A stretch of DNA of 64,000 nt from Terrimonas ginsenosidimutans (GCF_022012415.1 NZ_JAKLTR010000003.1:62001-126000), one strand, 5' to 3'. Counted from the first letter of the stretch, positions 17,367 to 26,882 are shown. Numbers and translations are program-made. Notes: generated by a model from the sequence alone, not told the origin.

Positions 17367-18536
17367 TTACCGGATCCTGTTATATTTTTTCAGGATATCG
17401 ATCACTGGTTTATGGGGCAATCCATAGGCTTTATTGCCATTGATGCCTTCCATTGTCTCTGCGGCGAGCATAGCGTTGACCACGGCTTCTTCTGTTGCTT
17501 TAACGGTCGCCACAAATACCGCATTGATGAAGTCGTTCGGCAAGTCATCTGCTTTTGTAAAGCTTTCGCGTTGGAATGCGGTAGGGTTCGCAGTGGAAAA
17601 GGCCAGGAAAATATCGCCGGAGCTGTTTTCGCCAAAACCTCCGAGGTTGCCGATCCCGAGAGGAACTCTTGCTGCAACACGTTTTAACTGATGAGGAAGT
17701 AATGGTGCATCTGTCGCTACGATCACGATAATAGATCCCTGCCCTGGCTTGTAAGAAGGGGCTTCCTTTAATTCATAGTTCAGTGTGTCTATCAGTTCGC
17801 GGCCAACGGGAACGCCCATGATACTGAAACTTGATTTGGCTCCGAAATTTGACTGTACGAGTACACCTACCGTATAAGTTGAGTCTTTTATTTTGATCAC
17901 CCTTGAGGCGGTGCCTGTACCACCTTTGAATCCCAGGCACATCATGCCTGTACCTCCACCGACATTCCCTTCTTTGATAAAGCCGCTTTTCGCACTATCC
18001 AGCGCTTCCCAGGCATTCTCTTCTTTCACATGAAAACCGTATATGTCGTTGAGGAAGCCATCATACGTTTCCGCCACCACCGGATAAGTGTACCAGAAGT
18101 CTTCATTGTACCAACCCTTTTTCACATACCATTTCAGGACTGCATCCCTGACAACGCCAACACTATTGGTATTGGTGATCATGATCGGGCCTTCCAGGAA
18201 ACCGGATTCGGTGATCCAGGTGGTACCCGTCATTTCTCCGTTACCATTCAACGAATACCAGTTAGCGTATACGGGGTTATTGTTTCTTCCCCTTGGCAGA
18301 ATAGCTGTAACACCGGTTCTTACGGGGCCTTTACCACGGATATTTTTTCCCGTTCCGGAAATGATCGTGCTGTACCCAACTTCAACGCCTTTAACGTCGG
18401 TGATGGCATTGAATTTTCCGGGCGTTCCGGGAAATGGAATACCAAGCTCTCTCGCACGTGGTTTTTGCTGGGCATGACTTTGGGTAAGTAATGCCAGGCT
18501 CAGAAGCAGGATTGCTGGTTTTCGTGATACATTCAT
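17367..18536 (-). CDS. P1 family (S58, DmpA/BapA-like) peptidase, exported
   Basis: A 389-residue protein with a signal peptide (MNVSRKPAILLLSLALLTQS-HAQ). S58 enzymes are Ntn-hydrolase-like aminopeptidases that cleave themselves at a Gly-Ser bond so that the Ser becomes the nucleophile. Here PGQG-S268-IIVIVATDAPLL matches that site. S306 with D308 in ENSSGD fits the oxyanion/acid positions 38-40 residues further on, and N230 (QSNFG) fits the substrate-binding Asn. The start PRARELGIPFPGTPGKFNAI is also typical. Expected products are alpha and beta chains of about 245 and 120 residues. Likely role: a periplasmic aminopeptidase with broad D- or beta-amino-acid specificity. The gene is transcribed alone. 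Confidence 0.92.
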   Translation of the reverse strand: MNVSRKPAILLLSLALLTQSHAQQKPRARELGIPFPGTPGKFNAITDVKGVEVGYSTIISGTGKNIRGKGPVRTGVTAILPRGRNNNPVYANWYSLNGNGEMTGTTWITESGFLEGPIMITNTNSVGVVRDAVLKWYVKKGWYNEDFWYTYPVVAETYDGFLNDIYGFHVKEENAWEALDSAKSGFIKEGNVGGGTGMMCLGFKGGTGTASRVIKIKDSTYTVGVLVQSNFGAKSSFSIMGVPVGRELIDTLNYELKEAPSYKPGQGSIIVIVATDAPLLPHQLKRVAARVPLGIGNLGGFGENSSGDIFLAFSTANPTAFQRESFTKADDLPNDFINAVFVATVKATEEAVVNAMLAAETMEGINGNKAYGLPHKPVIDILKKYNRIR

Positions 18537-19211
18537 TATGTAAGGTTTAGATGGGTTTATATTATTTCTTTCATTCCTGTTTTAACCTTTCTCCGCAGTG
18601 CTTTTGTATCAAAGGGCAGGACGTTACATCGTCTGATCGCCTGGGCGTAAAATTGATCTCGTCAAAATCGAAATTCTTCAGGCTGCCGGTATAAACAGGA
18701 TGACATTGTTTGGCTTCGTCTCTGCCTGCCAGGTGCAGGCATTCCTGAACGGATCATTGATGCTATAATCACCGAATGTCATTTCGTATAGAGGCTGCAA
18801 TTGGATTGATCAGGTTTCGATATCCTGGCGGATCTGTCTTTTACCGAACTTCCGGTCATAAGGGCATTCAGGTTACAATATTTAAACAGGGCTGGGGCAA
18901 CAGTATTACAGGTTATTCTGTGGTATTGGGGAAATTAAAGTTCCATAGAGTGTGGGGAATAGGATAATAGAAATTCCGCTTTAGACAGGAGAAACTGTGC
19001 GAAATTTTCAGGAAGATACACTTTTGGACGAAGATTGCCGGCATGGGCTTTATGGAATGTATATTATCTAATAGATCCGGCACCTTTCGAAATGAGCATA
19101 TCTGGTCAGGGTTTTGCTGTCTACCTGCTTTCGAATAATAGAAATATCCCACCTTCAGGGGAATGACATTTTTGCGGCAGGACCTTATTTTCACAAGGTA
19201 AAAGCTGAGCA
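18537..19211. other. gene-free divergent interval
   Basis: About 675 bp between two divergent genes. Short open stretches on the minus strand at 18560-18800 read protein-like in two frames (PLYEMTFGDYSINDPF in one, VYTGSLKNFDFDEINFTPR in another) but lack a start codon. They may be a decayed gene, but I cannot name it. No repeats or hairpins of note. Confidence 0.4.
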
Positions 19212-20267
19212 ATGAAAGTCTTGGTCTTCATACTGGCCCTGATCCTCCACCTGGATCTTTCGGCGCAAAAGAAAACATTTGATATTGTTAGTTATACGGC
19301 TCCATTGGCCTGGACAGAGGAGGTGCAGGAAAGTTATGTTGCCTATTCAAAGAGAAGTGGCGATTTATGGGGGCAGGCGGCCATCTATAAAAGCACGGCA
19401 AGCAAAGGGGATATTGACAGCGATATGCAAAAAGAATGGGAAGCTGTGGTTATATCATTGCGTGCCGTTGAAAAAGAAGAGAAGACGGCTCCAAAGACTT
19501 TCAATGGCTGGACGGTGATGAGCAAAAGCGGCACCTGGAAATACAACGGCGCAGATGTTGCCACCATTCTTATTGTTTTCAGTAATGGGAAAACATGTGT
19601 CAGTCTTTTGTGCAACGCTACCGCAGAATCTTACCTGAAAGAGTTTGTTCAGATGACGCAGTCAGTGGAATTAACGGCTCAGTCAATAACCGCGACGGGA
19701 GATCCTGCTCCGGTCAGTAATAACCAAACCGGGGCTGGCTCCCTTATCGGATTATGGGGAACTGATAATAATGAAACCTCGGGATATATGAATGGAATGC
19801 CGGAGACAACGGGTGGTTATTTCAGAAAGGAATATGAGTTTTATAAAGATGGTACATATCTCTACCGGGCTAAAGATTGGTCGAATTTTGCAAAAGAGAT
19901 CCGTTTTGCATTTGAGACCGGTACGTATAAGCTGACGGGAGATCAGCTGACGCTTACACCGGTTCAAGGAAAGACTGAATGGTGGAGCAAGGCCTCCGAT
20001 GGGAGGACAAGTGGATGGGGACGCCGGATAAGGACAGGTGCGTTTAAGCCGGAAAAAGTTAGTTACACAATGGAGATCAGATATCTCTCAGGGATGGAAA
20101 GATCATGTCTGTATCTGAAGTCAGGAAAACCGACTGAGCGCGACGGTGCGTCGGGTGCGCAGGTAAACGCGTTGCAGGAATTCAGTTATGGGAATCGTGA
20201 TAAGTCAGAGGAGTCATTGATTGATATACCTCCCGGATTGAAGACAGGATTTGAAAGGAAGAGGTAA
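19212..20267 (+). CDS. secreted hypothetical protein with lipocalin-like C-terminal half
   Basis: A 351-residue exported protein with a signal peptide ending at LDLSAQ (residue 19). The N-terminal half (YTAPLAWTEEVQESYVAYSK to FVQMTQSVELTAQS) resembles secreted proteins that follow a stress-like protein fold. A linker rich in T, G and N follows. The second half (LIGLWGTDNNETSGYMNG, RKEYEFYKDGTYLYRAKDWS, FETGTYKLTGDQLTLTPVQG) is a lipocalin-like beta-barrel of the type often annotated in Bacteroidota as a lipocalin family domain. The ligand is unknown. The gene is monocistronic. Confidence 0.75.
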   Translation: MKVLVFILALILHLDLSAQKKTFDIVSYTAPLAWTEEVQESYVAYSKRSGDLWGQAAIYKSTASKGDIDSDMQKEWEAVVISLRAVEKEEKTAPKTFNGWTVMSKSGTWKYNGADVATILIVFSNGKTCVSLLCNATAESYLKEFVQMTQSVELTAQSITATGDPAPVSNNQTGAGSLIGLWGTDNNETSGYMNGMPETTGGYFRKEYEFYKDGTYLYRAKDWSNFAKEIRFAFETGTYKLTGDQLTLTPVQGKTEWWSKASDGRTSGWGRRIRTGAFKPEKVSYTMEIRYLSGMERSCLYLKSGKPTERDGASGAQVNALQEFSYGNRDKSEESLIDIPPGLKTGFERKR

Positions 20268-20631
20268 AGTCGTTTCTATCTAATGACACATGCGGCAAGA
20301 TGCGTTGAATGTACATGCATGTGTTGAAATAGTGATTGTATTAAGATTTTTCGGTTGAGGTTTTGATTTTGTTCATTACGTATAATTCTGCGAGCTCGGT
20401 CATTAATCGTTAGACTTCGGTCGAATGATTAATGACCGGGCTCGCCCTATTATAAGACGAAAGTCGCCATCAACAAATTCTGTTGAAAAAACATCTTTTA
20501 TGCGTTAAAAAACAGGTTTGTTTCTATGCGCATGCGCTGACTTCGTTACTATCTTTAGTAAAGCTCATAGAAACGCTGAGCTAGTTTGTCAGAAGTCAAT
20601 AAACATATCTATTCATTTAAATCACTTGTGT
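20268..20631. other. intergenic region upstream of the ART-like toxin pair
   Basis: Contains no gene. Its main feature is the long hairpin listed at 20390-20445. Otherwise it is AT-rich and presumably holds the promoter of the 20632-21507 pair. Confidence 0.5.
20390..20445. other. 26-bp stem hairpin with TTCG loop
   Basis: The left arm begins gcgagctcggtcattaatc and continues gttagac. After the loop ttcg, the right arm gtcgaat continues gattaatgaccgggctcgc. The arms pair over 26 positions with two G-U wobbles and one A-G mismatch. No T tract follows, so it is not a standard intrinsic terminator. It lies 187 bp before the first gene of the pair. Confidence 0.8.
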
Positions 20632-20808
20632 ATGTATACTGAAAAAGAAATCAAAGCCATGATCGACTATCTCGAGAACAGGATTCGAGAAGGAGTTACG
20701 CGTGAAGAAGCGATTGAAGACCTAATGTATTTGGGAATAGTTGAATCGGATGGGAATTATACCGAATTCTATAAGAATTTACTCACCGATTCTGGAATAG
20801 ATGTCTAA
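20632..20808 (+). CDS. 58-aa protein upstream of ART-like toxin, candidate antitoxin
   Basis: From ATG 20632 (MYTEKEIKAMIDYLENRIRE) to TAA 20808. The protein is short, acidic and predicted helical (GVTREEAIEDLMYLGIVESD). A longer frame begins upstream at 20518, but those 38 residues look non-coding. The stop lies 9 bp before the next ATG, so the two genes should be cotranscribed and translated together. The compact operon with a small first gene and an enzyme-like second gene is the layout of a type II toxin-antitoxin module. The antitoxin role is inferred only from this arrangement. Confidence 0.65.
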   Translation: MYTEKEIKAMIDYLENRIREGVTREEAIEDLMYLGIVESDGNYTEFYKNLLTDSGIDV

Positions 20809-20817
20809 TTTGTTATT

Positions 20818-21507
20818 ATGTATAATACGCGACCAGGCTTATTGATCGGCTTTCATGGATGTGATAAGGTGCTACAGCAGCAGTTGCTTCTAGACTCAAC
20901 TTCAATCCCTATATCGAATAACCCGTTTGACTGGCTCGGGCATGGTATGTATTTTTGGGAGAATAATTATGATAGAGCGCTCGAGTGGGCGATTAAAAAG
21001 TGCGATGGCGGTGATAGGGTAAGCGAGCCAGCTGTGATCGGGGCTGTAATCGATCTTGCTCATTGTTGCGATTTGTTGGATGATCATTTTATCAGAATGG
21101 TCAGCCTCAGCTATGATCTGATGGCAACAGAATATGCTTCTATTGGTAGATCGTTGCCTGTAAATAAGGATGCAGCAGGTGATCCACATAGTGACAAATT
21201 AATACGATTTCGCGATTGTGCTACCGTTGAGTTCATGCATAAACGTTTTCGGAATGCCATTGCGAATCAAATCATTTCCGAAGGCTATACTTCGCTCAAG
21301 CCTTTCGATTCAGTGAGAAGCGTTTTCCTGGAAGGAGGCGAGGCTTATCCCGGAGCAGGTATTTCTGCTAAAAGTCATATTCAACTCTGTATCCGAAACC
21401 CCAATTGTATTAAAGGCTTTTTTCTTAAACGAGACGGAATAGATTTTCTCCAACACGAAGTTTCGCGGACTGGTGTGAAAAACTTTCATGATCTACGTTC
21501 CCGTTAG
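20818..21507 (+). CDS. putative ADP-ribosyltransferase-fold toxin
   Basis: A 229-residue cytoplasmic protein. The N-terminus LLIGFHGCDKVLQQQLL followed by NPFDWLGHGMYFWENNYDRA matches the pattern of ART-like proteins: a beta strand with [YF]HG as NAD-contact residue, and then a G-x-G-x-YF segment. The latter is common in DUF3990-type and other bacterial ART toxins. The downstream part has VIDLAHCCDLLD, then SVRSVFLEGGEAYPGAGISA, then KSHIQLCIRNPNCIKGFFLK. The usual catalytic Glu might be in FLEGGEAYPG, but this is uncertain. Reaction (if ART): transfer of ADP-ribose from NAD+ to a protein or nucleic acid. The upstream 58-aa gene is the probable antitoxin. It sits directly before the structured repeat and the Hhe-like helicase gene, which fits a defence island. 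Confidence 0.6.
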   Translation: MYNTRPGLLIGFHGCDKVLQQQLLLDSTSIPISNNPFDWLGHGMYFWENNYDRALEWAIKKCDGGDRVSEPAVIGAVIDLAHCCDLLDDHFIRMVSLSYDLMATEYASIGRSLPVNKDAAGDPHSDKLIRFRDCATVEFMHKRFRNAIANQIISEGYTSLKPFDSVRSVFLEGGEAYPGAGISAKSHIQLCIRNPNCIKGFFLKRDGIDFLQHEVSRTGVKNFHDLRSR

Positions 21508-21544
21508 ACGCCTTCGCCTCCCTGTTGTGCAGTATTAAGATTAG

Positions 21545-22057
21545 GTAGAAGAATGGGGCCGGGAGCAAAATCTGGCAGATGGGGCTTTTGAATGTTCCAA
21601 AGGTTTCATAGGTTCTATAGGTGTTATAGGTTGCATAGGTTTTATAGGTTGATATCTTGCAAAGATTAGAAAGTCCCGGGCTCTCGGCCTTACCGGGGTT
21701 CGGGTTAATATACCCGTCGCGGGCTACGATCCAATTACCGCCGCGCGCGCAGCAAGAAATGGGCATACGACAGCAATCGCATTGCTGCGTTTGACTGTCG
21801 TCGCCCACTTTTCAATTGTATCATTTCCACAATTCCTATCTCATTCTTCCTTTTTTTGATCCTATCAACAATAAAAAAACGCACCGCCCTTTTCAGGACT
21901 GCCCTCCTCCACCAGTCCTGAAAATGACGGTGACTAAGAAATTTCTCTGCTGTAAATATCGCTGTACGCAAAAGGGAATCCATGGGAAAAACACAGGATC
22001 TCCGGGGAAAATAACGGAAGTATCACGATGAATAGACGACCGATAAAGCTGAAGAAC
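21545..22057 (+). repeat. 0.5-kb structured repeat, copy 2
   Basis: Inverted homologue of 10689-11222. The conserved hairpin occupies 21882-21900 (caccgcccttttcaggact) and 21914-21932. The second hairpin has outer arms gggcatacgacag / ctgtcgtcgccc near 21761-21807. The copy ends with ATG AAT AGA CGA at 22028, matching the start of the broken lipoprotein gene at the other copy, but here the frame closes after 17 codons. It separates the ART-like pair from the helicase gene. Confidence 0.75.
21602..21655. repeat. 9-nt tandem repeat ggttnnata
   Basis: Six successive 9-nt units (ggtttcata, ggttctata, ggtgttata, ggttgcata, ggttttata, ggttgatat) lie within copy 2 of the structured repeat. The matching part of copy 1 (about 11130-11190) shows only a weak, degenerate version. 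Confidence 0.8.
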
Positions 22058-22377
22058 CAATACCCTAACTTTTCACATTGATCCGCAGAATACCGAACCG
22101 TTTCGGAAGGCACACTATCCGCGATATCTTCAATTTCTCCGCCTGCCGGAATTGATCGAGGTCTTCTTCTCTGGTCCTCCAAATGTCCCCGGACCGTAAA
22201 AACGCTCCTCAAAGTATTCGCCCCGCCAGCTACCCGATCAGCCAATTGCCGGCCACCGGAACTACACTCTTCCGGCGCCCAAAATATCCTGCTATATTCC
22301 TGCCTCCCCGCACAATAACTATTAACCTTCGCCTTGCACGGAAAATCCTTATTTTACTTTTTGTTACCCCCATCGTT

Positions 22378-25300
22378 ATGACAGATATCGTGTTTCTCAA
22401 AGCCCTCCGCGACAAGCTAAAGGGAGGCAATGCAAGATCCATTCATCTCAACTCCCTTCCCGGGCGTTATGCCGCACGGCTTGACCTGGCAGAGCTGAAT
22501 TATATTGAAGACGGACTCGCTGATAAATTCCTGCAGCTTTTGTTTTCAAAAGCCAATTTTGAATTCAAGCTCAGTTTTGACCAGATGGACCTGAACTCTA
22601 TTGCTGAGGATGAACAGAAACGGCTCGGCTTGCTGTCCAAGCGCCTTGATTCAATTTTCTTTGAAAATGAGGACAATTTCAAAGAACACGGTACCAAAAC
22701 CTTTGGTTTCGGTTATCCGCTTATCATCAAACCCTCCAGGCAAGACCCGAAGAAGATCATCAAAGCACCACTTTTTATCTGGCCGCTGGAGATCTATAAA
22801 TCGATGAACAAAGTCAATACATGGTCCGTTCTGCGCAACAAACAAAAGAATGAACAAGGTAAAATTGTTGATGAGGATATTCATTCAATCGGACTCAATG
22901 AAGTATTAGTCTCATTCGTAAAAACAGACGAGAACATCTCTATTGCAAAGATCAATGAGGAATTGTTGGATGATACCGTGATCGACCGGCTGGAATTGAT
23001 CGATACCTGCATCGCCGTGCTGGAATCAATGAATGCGGAAAGCTCGCTCAATACACGTCAGTCGCTACAGGAAAAACTGGATTCGCCAGTGGCTCCACTT
23101 CCCGAAGCAAAATGGCTCGAATCTGTTACCGGTAATAAACCCTGGATCCACTTCGGAGGCGTCTTCGGCCTGTTCCGTTCGCAAAAGGAAAGTATTATCA
23201 CGGATATCGACAGGCTTATCGAGCGGTTTGATGATTTTTCCTTCGACGATCTTAGTGTCGGACTTTCCGGCAAGCCATTCAGTGCGATCGAAACTGACCC
23301 AACACAACAGGAGATCCTCAATTCCCTGACCATTCAGCCCCGTAAGATCATACAGGGCCCGCCCGGAACTGGAAAAAGCCAAACGCTGACGGCGCTTATC
23401 ACCAATGCAATGGATAACGGATTGAAATGTCTTGTCGTTTGTGAAAAGAAAACGGCTCTTGAGGTGATCAGGCAGAACCTGCATAAAGAAAATCCTCAGC
23501 TCGCGGAACTCGCAGCTTTGATAGAAGATATACAGTCGGACCGTGATGGGATCGTTAACTCCGTCCGCGAACGCATCAATGCCTCGAATGCCCACGACTA
23601 TTTCAATCAGACAGGTTATACAACAAAACAGGATGCCCTTGCGGCATCTGTCACATCATTGAATGAACAACATGCCGCTCTTGAAAGAAAGATTTTTCAG
23701 GGCAAGAGCTGGACGGAAGTAGTCGGTATTTATCTGCAAAGATCAAAAGGCTGCGATCCTGCTGCATTAAAAGGGTTGATCGATTATCGTTGGTTCAGTT
23801 TTAGTAACACAAGTGCAGAAGTGCCGGAAACACTGGCTTTACTCCAAAAAGCTGAACCACTGTTCAGGCAATTAAGTTCAGAAGCTCATCCCCTGGAAAT
23901 TTTACATGACACTATTTTCGGCCGTGATAATTTTTATGGCTTTCGGGTAGTTGTTGAGGAGCGGTCAGATGATCTTATCGAAAGAACATCCTTATTGATA
24001 GGAGATCTTAAAGCCCATCGGACCGGCGCGGATGAATGGCATCAGAATGTCTATCCTTCTTACGCGGGTTACCTTCGGAAAGCTATTGATGAGTGGTACC
24101 CATTTATGTCCGGTACTGTTCTATTGCCGGAAGACCCACTGCCCGGATCGCTGGACCTGGAATCCATTTGTTTATCATGGCAAACACAAGCGGAACCGAT
24201 CATCAGGTCCATGCAAAGCCAACTGACCGGTTATCACCAATGGCTTACGAAACACTATGCCGATTACTATCTGCCATTGCGTAGCGAAATTGATGCATAC
24301 CTCTCTTTCTTTGCTGAACATGTTTCGATATATGGAGAAAAGTTCTATCGCAACAAGCCATTCGATCAAATGCTGACAAAGTTTTTCGGCATATTTTCCA
24401 AAAGACAAAAATTGCTCAGGCAGGCAAGGCTCGATGCTGTTCACCGCTTGTCAAATGTGGTCGGTGCATTTGGACGCCAGTCATATCTCAGTCATGCATT
24501 TCCCCAAACAGAAGAACTGCCTGACCTGAAAGTGTTGCACGATAATATCCTTCAGCTGAAGCAGCAGGCAGATGCCTGGTATGGCCGTATTGAAGAAGTG
24601 ATTGAAGATTATGTTCATCGTATGAATGCCCATAGTCTTCATGAACAATATCAAGAGCAGAAGGAAGTGGTGGCCACTCAGCAAAAGCAGGTGTTGGACC
24701 TGGTGGATCATCACAACAGCATCATCAATGATGCAAAGATCGATGCGGGAGATACATTAGGCGATCATATGGAAGCGTTAGCAAAGGTTGCAGATAAATC
24801 GACAGCTGTGCAGCTGCTTTTACAGGAATTCCGAAAGTTTTTCTCTCAGCAGAAAACGATAAGTGAAGCGTTTGTAAAGGATCTGCATGAACTGAATGAT
24901 TCGATTTCAACACCTCCGCTTTTTCACGAGGGAGGCATAGTGCCGATGAACAGCGAAGCATGCTCCGGATGGCTGAATGCACAACACCAATCGGGACAGC
25001 TCCTTCGTGAACAAATTGAAACAGCAAGGGATTACTATGAATGGAAAAATTTCTTTGTAGCGTGCACTGACCCTCAAAAAGCAATAATCAGGGGTTTCAT
25101 TGCATCGGGCTTGCAGGATTGGACACTCCAATTCGAAAGCTGGTATCTGGGCCAGGTGCTTTTGCAAAACGAGAATCGTGATCTTCCGCGCAATGACGAG
25201 CGGATTGAAAATTACGTGCGTGCCAGGGCGGAGTTCAGGAATGTTCAGGTTAAAAGCATTCTTCATCGCTGGCAACAACGGCAGCAGGCATCACTTCACC

Positions 25301-26814
25301 GCTCAACCTATGCCGGTGTAAATCCCACTACGCTTTTTAATAAGCGCGGATCAAGAGGAGAACGCAGAAATTCCCTAAGAAAGATCATCAATACTGATTT
25401 TGAACTATTCACTGATTTTTATCCTGTCGTAATGGTGAATCCTACAGTTTGCAGTTCCATATTGCCTTTGCAGGAAGGGCTGTTTGATGTGGTGATCTTT
25501 GATGAAGCCAGCCAGTTGAGACTGGAAGACACATTCGCCGGGCTTATCCGCGGCAAAGTAAAGATCGTTTCCGGCGATAGTCAGCAAATGCCGCCATCAT
25601 CTTATTTCCAGGGCGGTGCTGCTATTCTTGACCCGCATGAAGAAGAAATAGAATTGGCCGAAGAGGAGGAGCTCATGCAGGCAAAGCATAAGATTGATAA
25701 CTCTTTGAATCTCGCGGATAGTGAGTCTCTGCTTGTATTTGCGGAGAATAATGGTTATCGCCAATCGTATCTGAAAGTTCACTATCGTTCACAGCATCCG
25801 GCGCTGATCGACTTTTCAAATCATGCATTCTATGGCCGGCGTTTACTTCCGATGCCGGCAAGGACAGCCTATACACCCATCGAGTTTGAGCAGGTGAATG
25901 GAGTTTATGACGAACAGGTGAACCATGACGAAGCGCGAAGGGTGATAGAGATCCTGCTGAACAGGATCCAGCCGCTGTCAGACGGACGTTATCCATCGGT
26001 CGGCATTGCCACGTTCAATCTCTACCAGCGAAACCTGATACTGGCGGAGCTGGCAAAAGCGCGTCAGCAAAATCCTGAACACGATAAAAAGATCGAAGCA
26101 TTCGGATCATCTCTTTTTGTGAAGAACCTGGAAAATATCCAGGGTGATGAGCGGGATGTGATCATCATTTCCACCACATTCGGGAAAAACAAAGAAGGGA
26201 AATTCCGTCAATCCTTTGGTCCGATCATCCAGCGGAATGGGTATAAACTGCTCAACGTAATCGTAACCCGGGCGAAGATGAAAGTATTTGTTTGTACGTC
26301 TATCCCCGAGGAAAATATTCAGCAGTATCCCGTATTGCTTCAACAACTTCGAAATAACGGAAGAGCCGTTTTCTATGCATATCTCGCTTATGCAAAAGCA
26401 GTGCATGAAGGCAACCTGGAACAGGTGGCATCAATACTTGCGCAGTTGTTTGATAACTGTGAGAACAAAGTTTTCGATGTTGCTGGGATGGCAGGCACGG
26501 AATCGCCTTTTGAAGAAGAAGTGTATGAGCAGCTCGTCGAGAAACTCGGCGCGCATCGTGTCAAACAGCAATACCAGGTGGGCGGGTTCCGGGTCGATCT
26601 GATGATTCTTCCGGAAATACCCGGCGGAAAGATGATGGCGATCGAGTGTGATGGCGCGAAGTATCACAGCAGCAGGGAAGCATATGCATGGGATTCATTC
26701 AGGCAGCAGGAGCTGGAGAAGCAGGGATTCATCTTTCATCGGTTGTGGTCCACGAATTGGTGGATCTCGCCTGAAAAGGAATTGCAAAAGCTCCTCCGTC
26801 TTTCTGGAATTTAA
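22378..26814 (+). CDS. SF1 helicase with C-terminal Vsr/MTES_1575-type nuclease, Hhe-like defence protein
   Basis: A 1478-residue cytoplasmic protein. ATG 22378 (MTDIVFLKALRDKL) is preferred; the frame is open further upstream but non-coding in character. The N-terminal ~300 residues resemble the DUF4011 region (KAPLFIWPLEIYKS near 140). The SF1 (AAA_11/AAA_12) motor shows Walker A GPPGTGKS at 327-334, DEAS at 1042-1045 with SGDSQQMPP following, HYRSQHP, and late motifs NIQGDERDVIIISTTFG and NVIVTRAK. The large insert between motifs I and II is helical. The C-terminal ~95 residues form a PD-(D/E)xK-type fold: GGFRVDL with D1407, then MAIECDGAKYH with E1423 and D1425, then RLWSTNWW. The order DUF4011-like, helicase, Vsr-like nuclease is that of Hhe anti-phage proteins, which act as single genes. 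Expected action is ATP-driven movement on DNA coupled to cutting. Confidence 0.88.
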   Translation: MTDIVFLKALRDKLKGGNARSIHLNSLPGRYAARLDLAELNYIEDGLADKFLQLLFSKANFEFKLSFDQMDLNSIAEDEQKRLGLLSKRLDSIFFENEDNFKEHGTKTFGFGYPLIIKPSRQDPKKIIKAPLFIWPLEIYKSMNKVNTWSVLRNKQKNEQGKIVDEDIHSIGLNEVLVSFVKTDENISIAKINEELLDDTVIDRLELIDTCIAVLESMNAESSLNTRQSLQEKLDSPVAPLPEAKWLESVTGNKPWIHFGGVFGLFRSQKESIITDIDRLIERFDDFSFDDLSVGLSGKPFSAIETDPTQQEILNSLTIQPRKIIQGPPGTGKSQTLTALITNAMDNGLKCLVVCEKKTALEVIRQNLHKENPQLAELAALIEDIQSDRDGIVNSVRERINASNAHDYFNQTGYTTKQDALAASVTSLNEQHAALERKIFQGKSWTEVVGIYLQRSKGCDPAALKGLIDYRWFSFSNTSAEVPETLALLQKAEPLFRQLSSEAHPLEILHDTIFGRDNFYGFRVVVEERSDDLIERTSLLIGDLKAHRTGADEWHQNVYPSYAGYLRKAIDEWYPFMSGTVLLPEDPLPGSLDLESICLSWQTQAEPIIRSMQSQLTGYHQWLTKHYADYYLPLRSEIDAYLSFFAEHVSIYGEKFYRNKPFDQMLTKFFGIFSKRQKLLRQARLDAVHRLSNVVGAFGRQSYLSHAFPQTEELPDLKVLHDNILQLKQQADAWYGRIEEVIEDYVHRMNAHSLHEQYQEQKEVVATQQKQVLDLVDHHNSIINDAKIDAGDTLGDHMEALAKVADKSTAVQLLLQEFRKFFSQQKTISEAFVKDLHELNDSISTPPLFHEGGIVPMNSEACSGWLNAQHQSGQLLREQIETARDYYEWKNFFVACTDPQKAIIRGFIASGLQDWTLQFESWYLGQVLLQNENRDLPRNDERIENYVRARAEFRNVQVKSILHRWQQRQQASLHRSTYAGVNPTTLFNKRGSRGERRNSLRKIINTDFELFTDFYPVVMVNPTVCSSILPLQEGLFDVVIFDEASQLRLEDTFAGLIRGKVKIVSGDSQQMPPSSYFQGGAAILDPHEEEIELAEEEELMQAKHKIDNSLNLADSESLLVFAENNGYRQSYLKVHYRSQHPALIDFSNHAFYGRRLLPMPARTAYTPIEFEQVNGVYDEQVNHDEARRVIEILLNRIQPLSDGRYPSVGIATFNLYQRNLILAELAKARQQNPEHDKKIEAFGSSLFVKNLENIQGDERDVIIISTTFGKNKEGKFRQSFGPIIQRNGYKLLNVIVTRAKMKVFVCTSIPEENIQQYPVLLQQLRNNGRAVFYAYLAYAKAVHEGNLEQVASILAQLFDNCENKVFDVAGMAGTESPFEEEVYEQLVEKLGAHRVKQQYQVGGFRVDLMILPEIPGGKMMAIECDGAKYHSSREAYAWDSFRQQELEKQGFIFHRLWSTNWWISPEKELQKLLRLSGI

Positions 26815-26882
26815 CGATCAGGTTATCTTATTACGTCAAACTTTTTTTCATTTCTCAGACGTTTTCTGATAACCTTATAATT

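Noticed and set aside
21425-21808. 127-codon minus-strand frame with TY-repeats
   Set aside because: Its repeats come from the 9-nt array in the structured element, and it overlaps the end of the ART-like gene.
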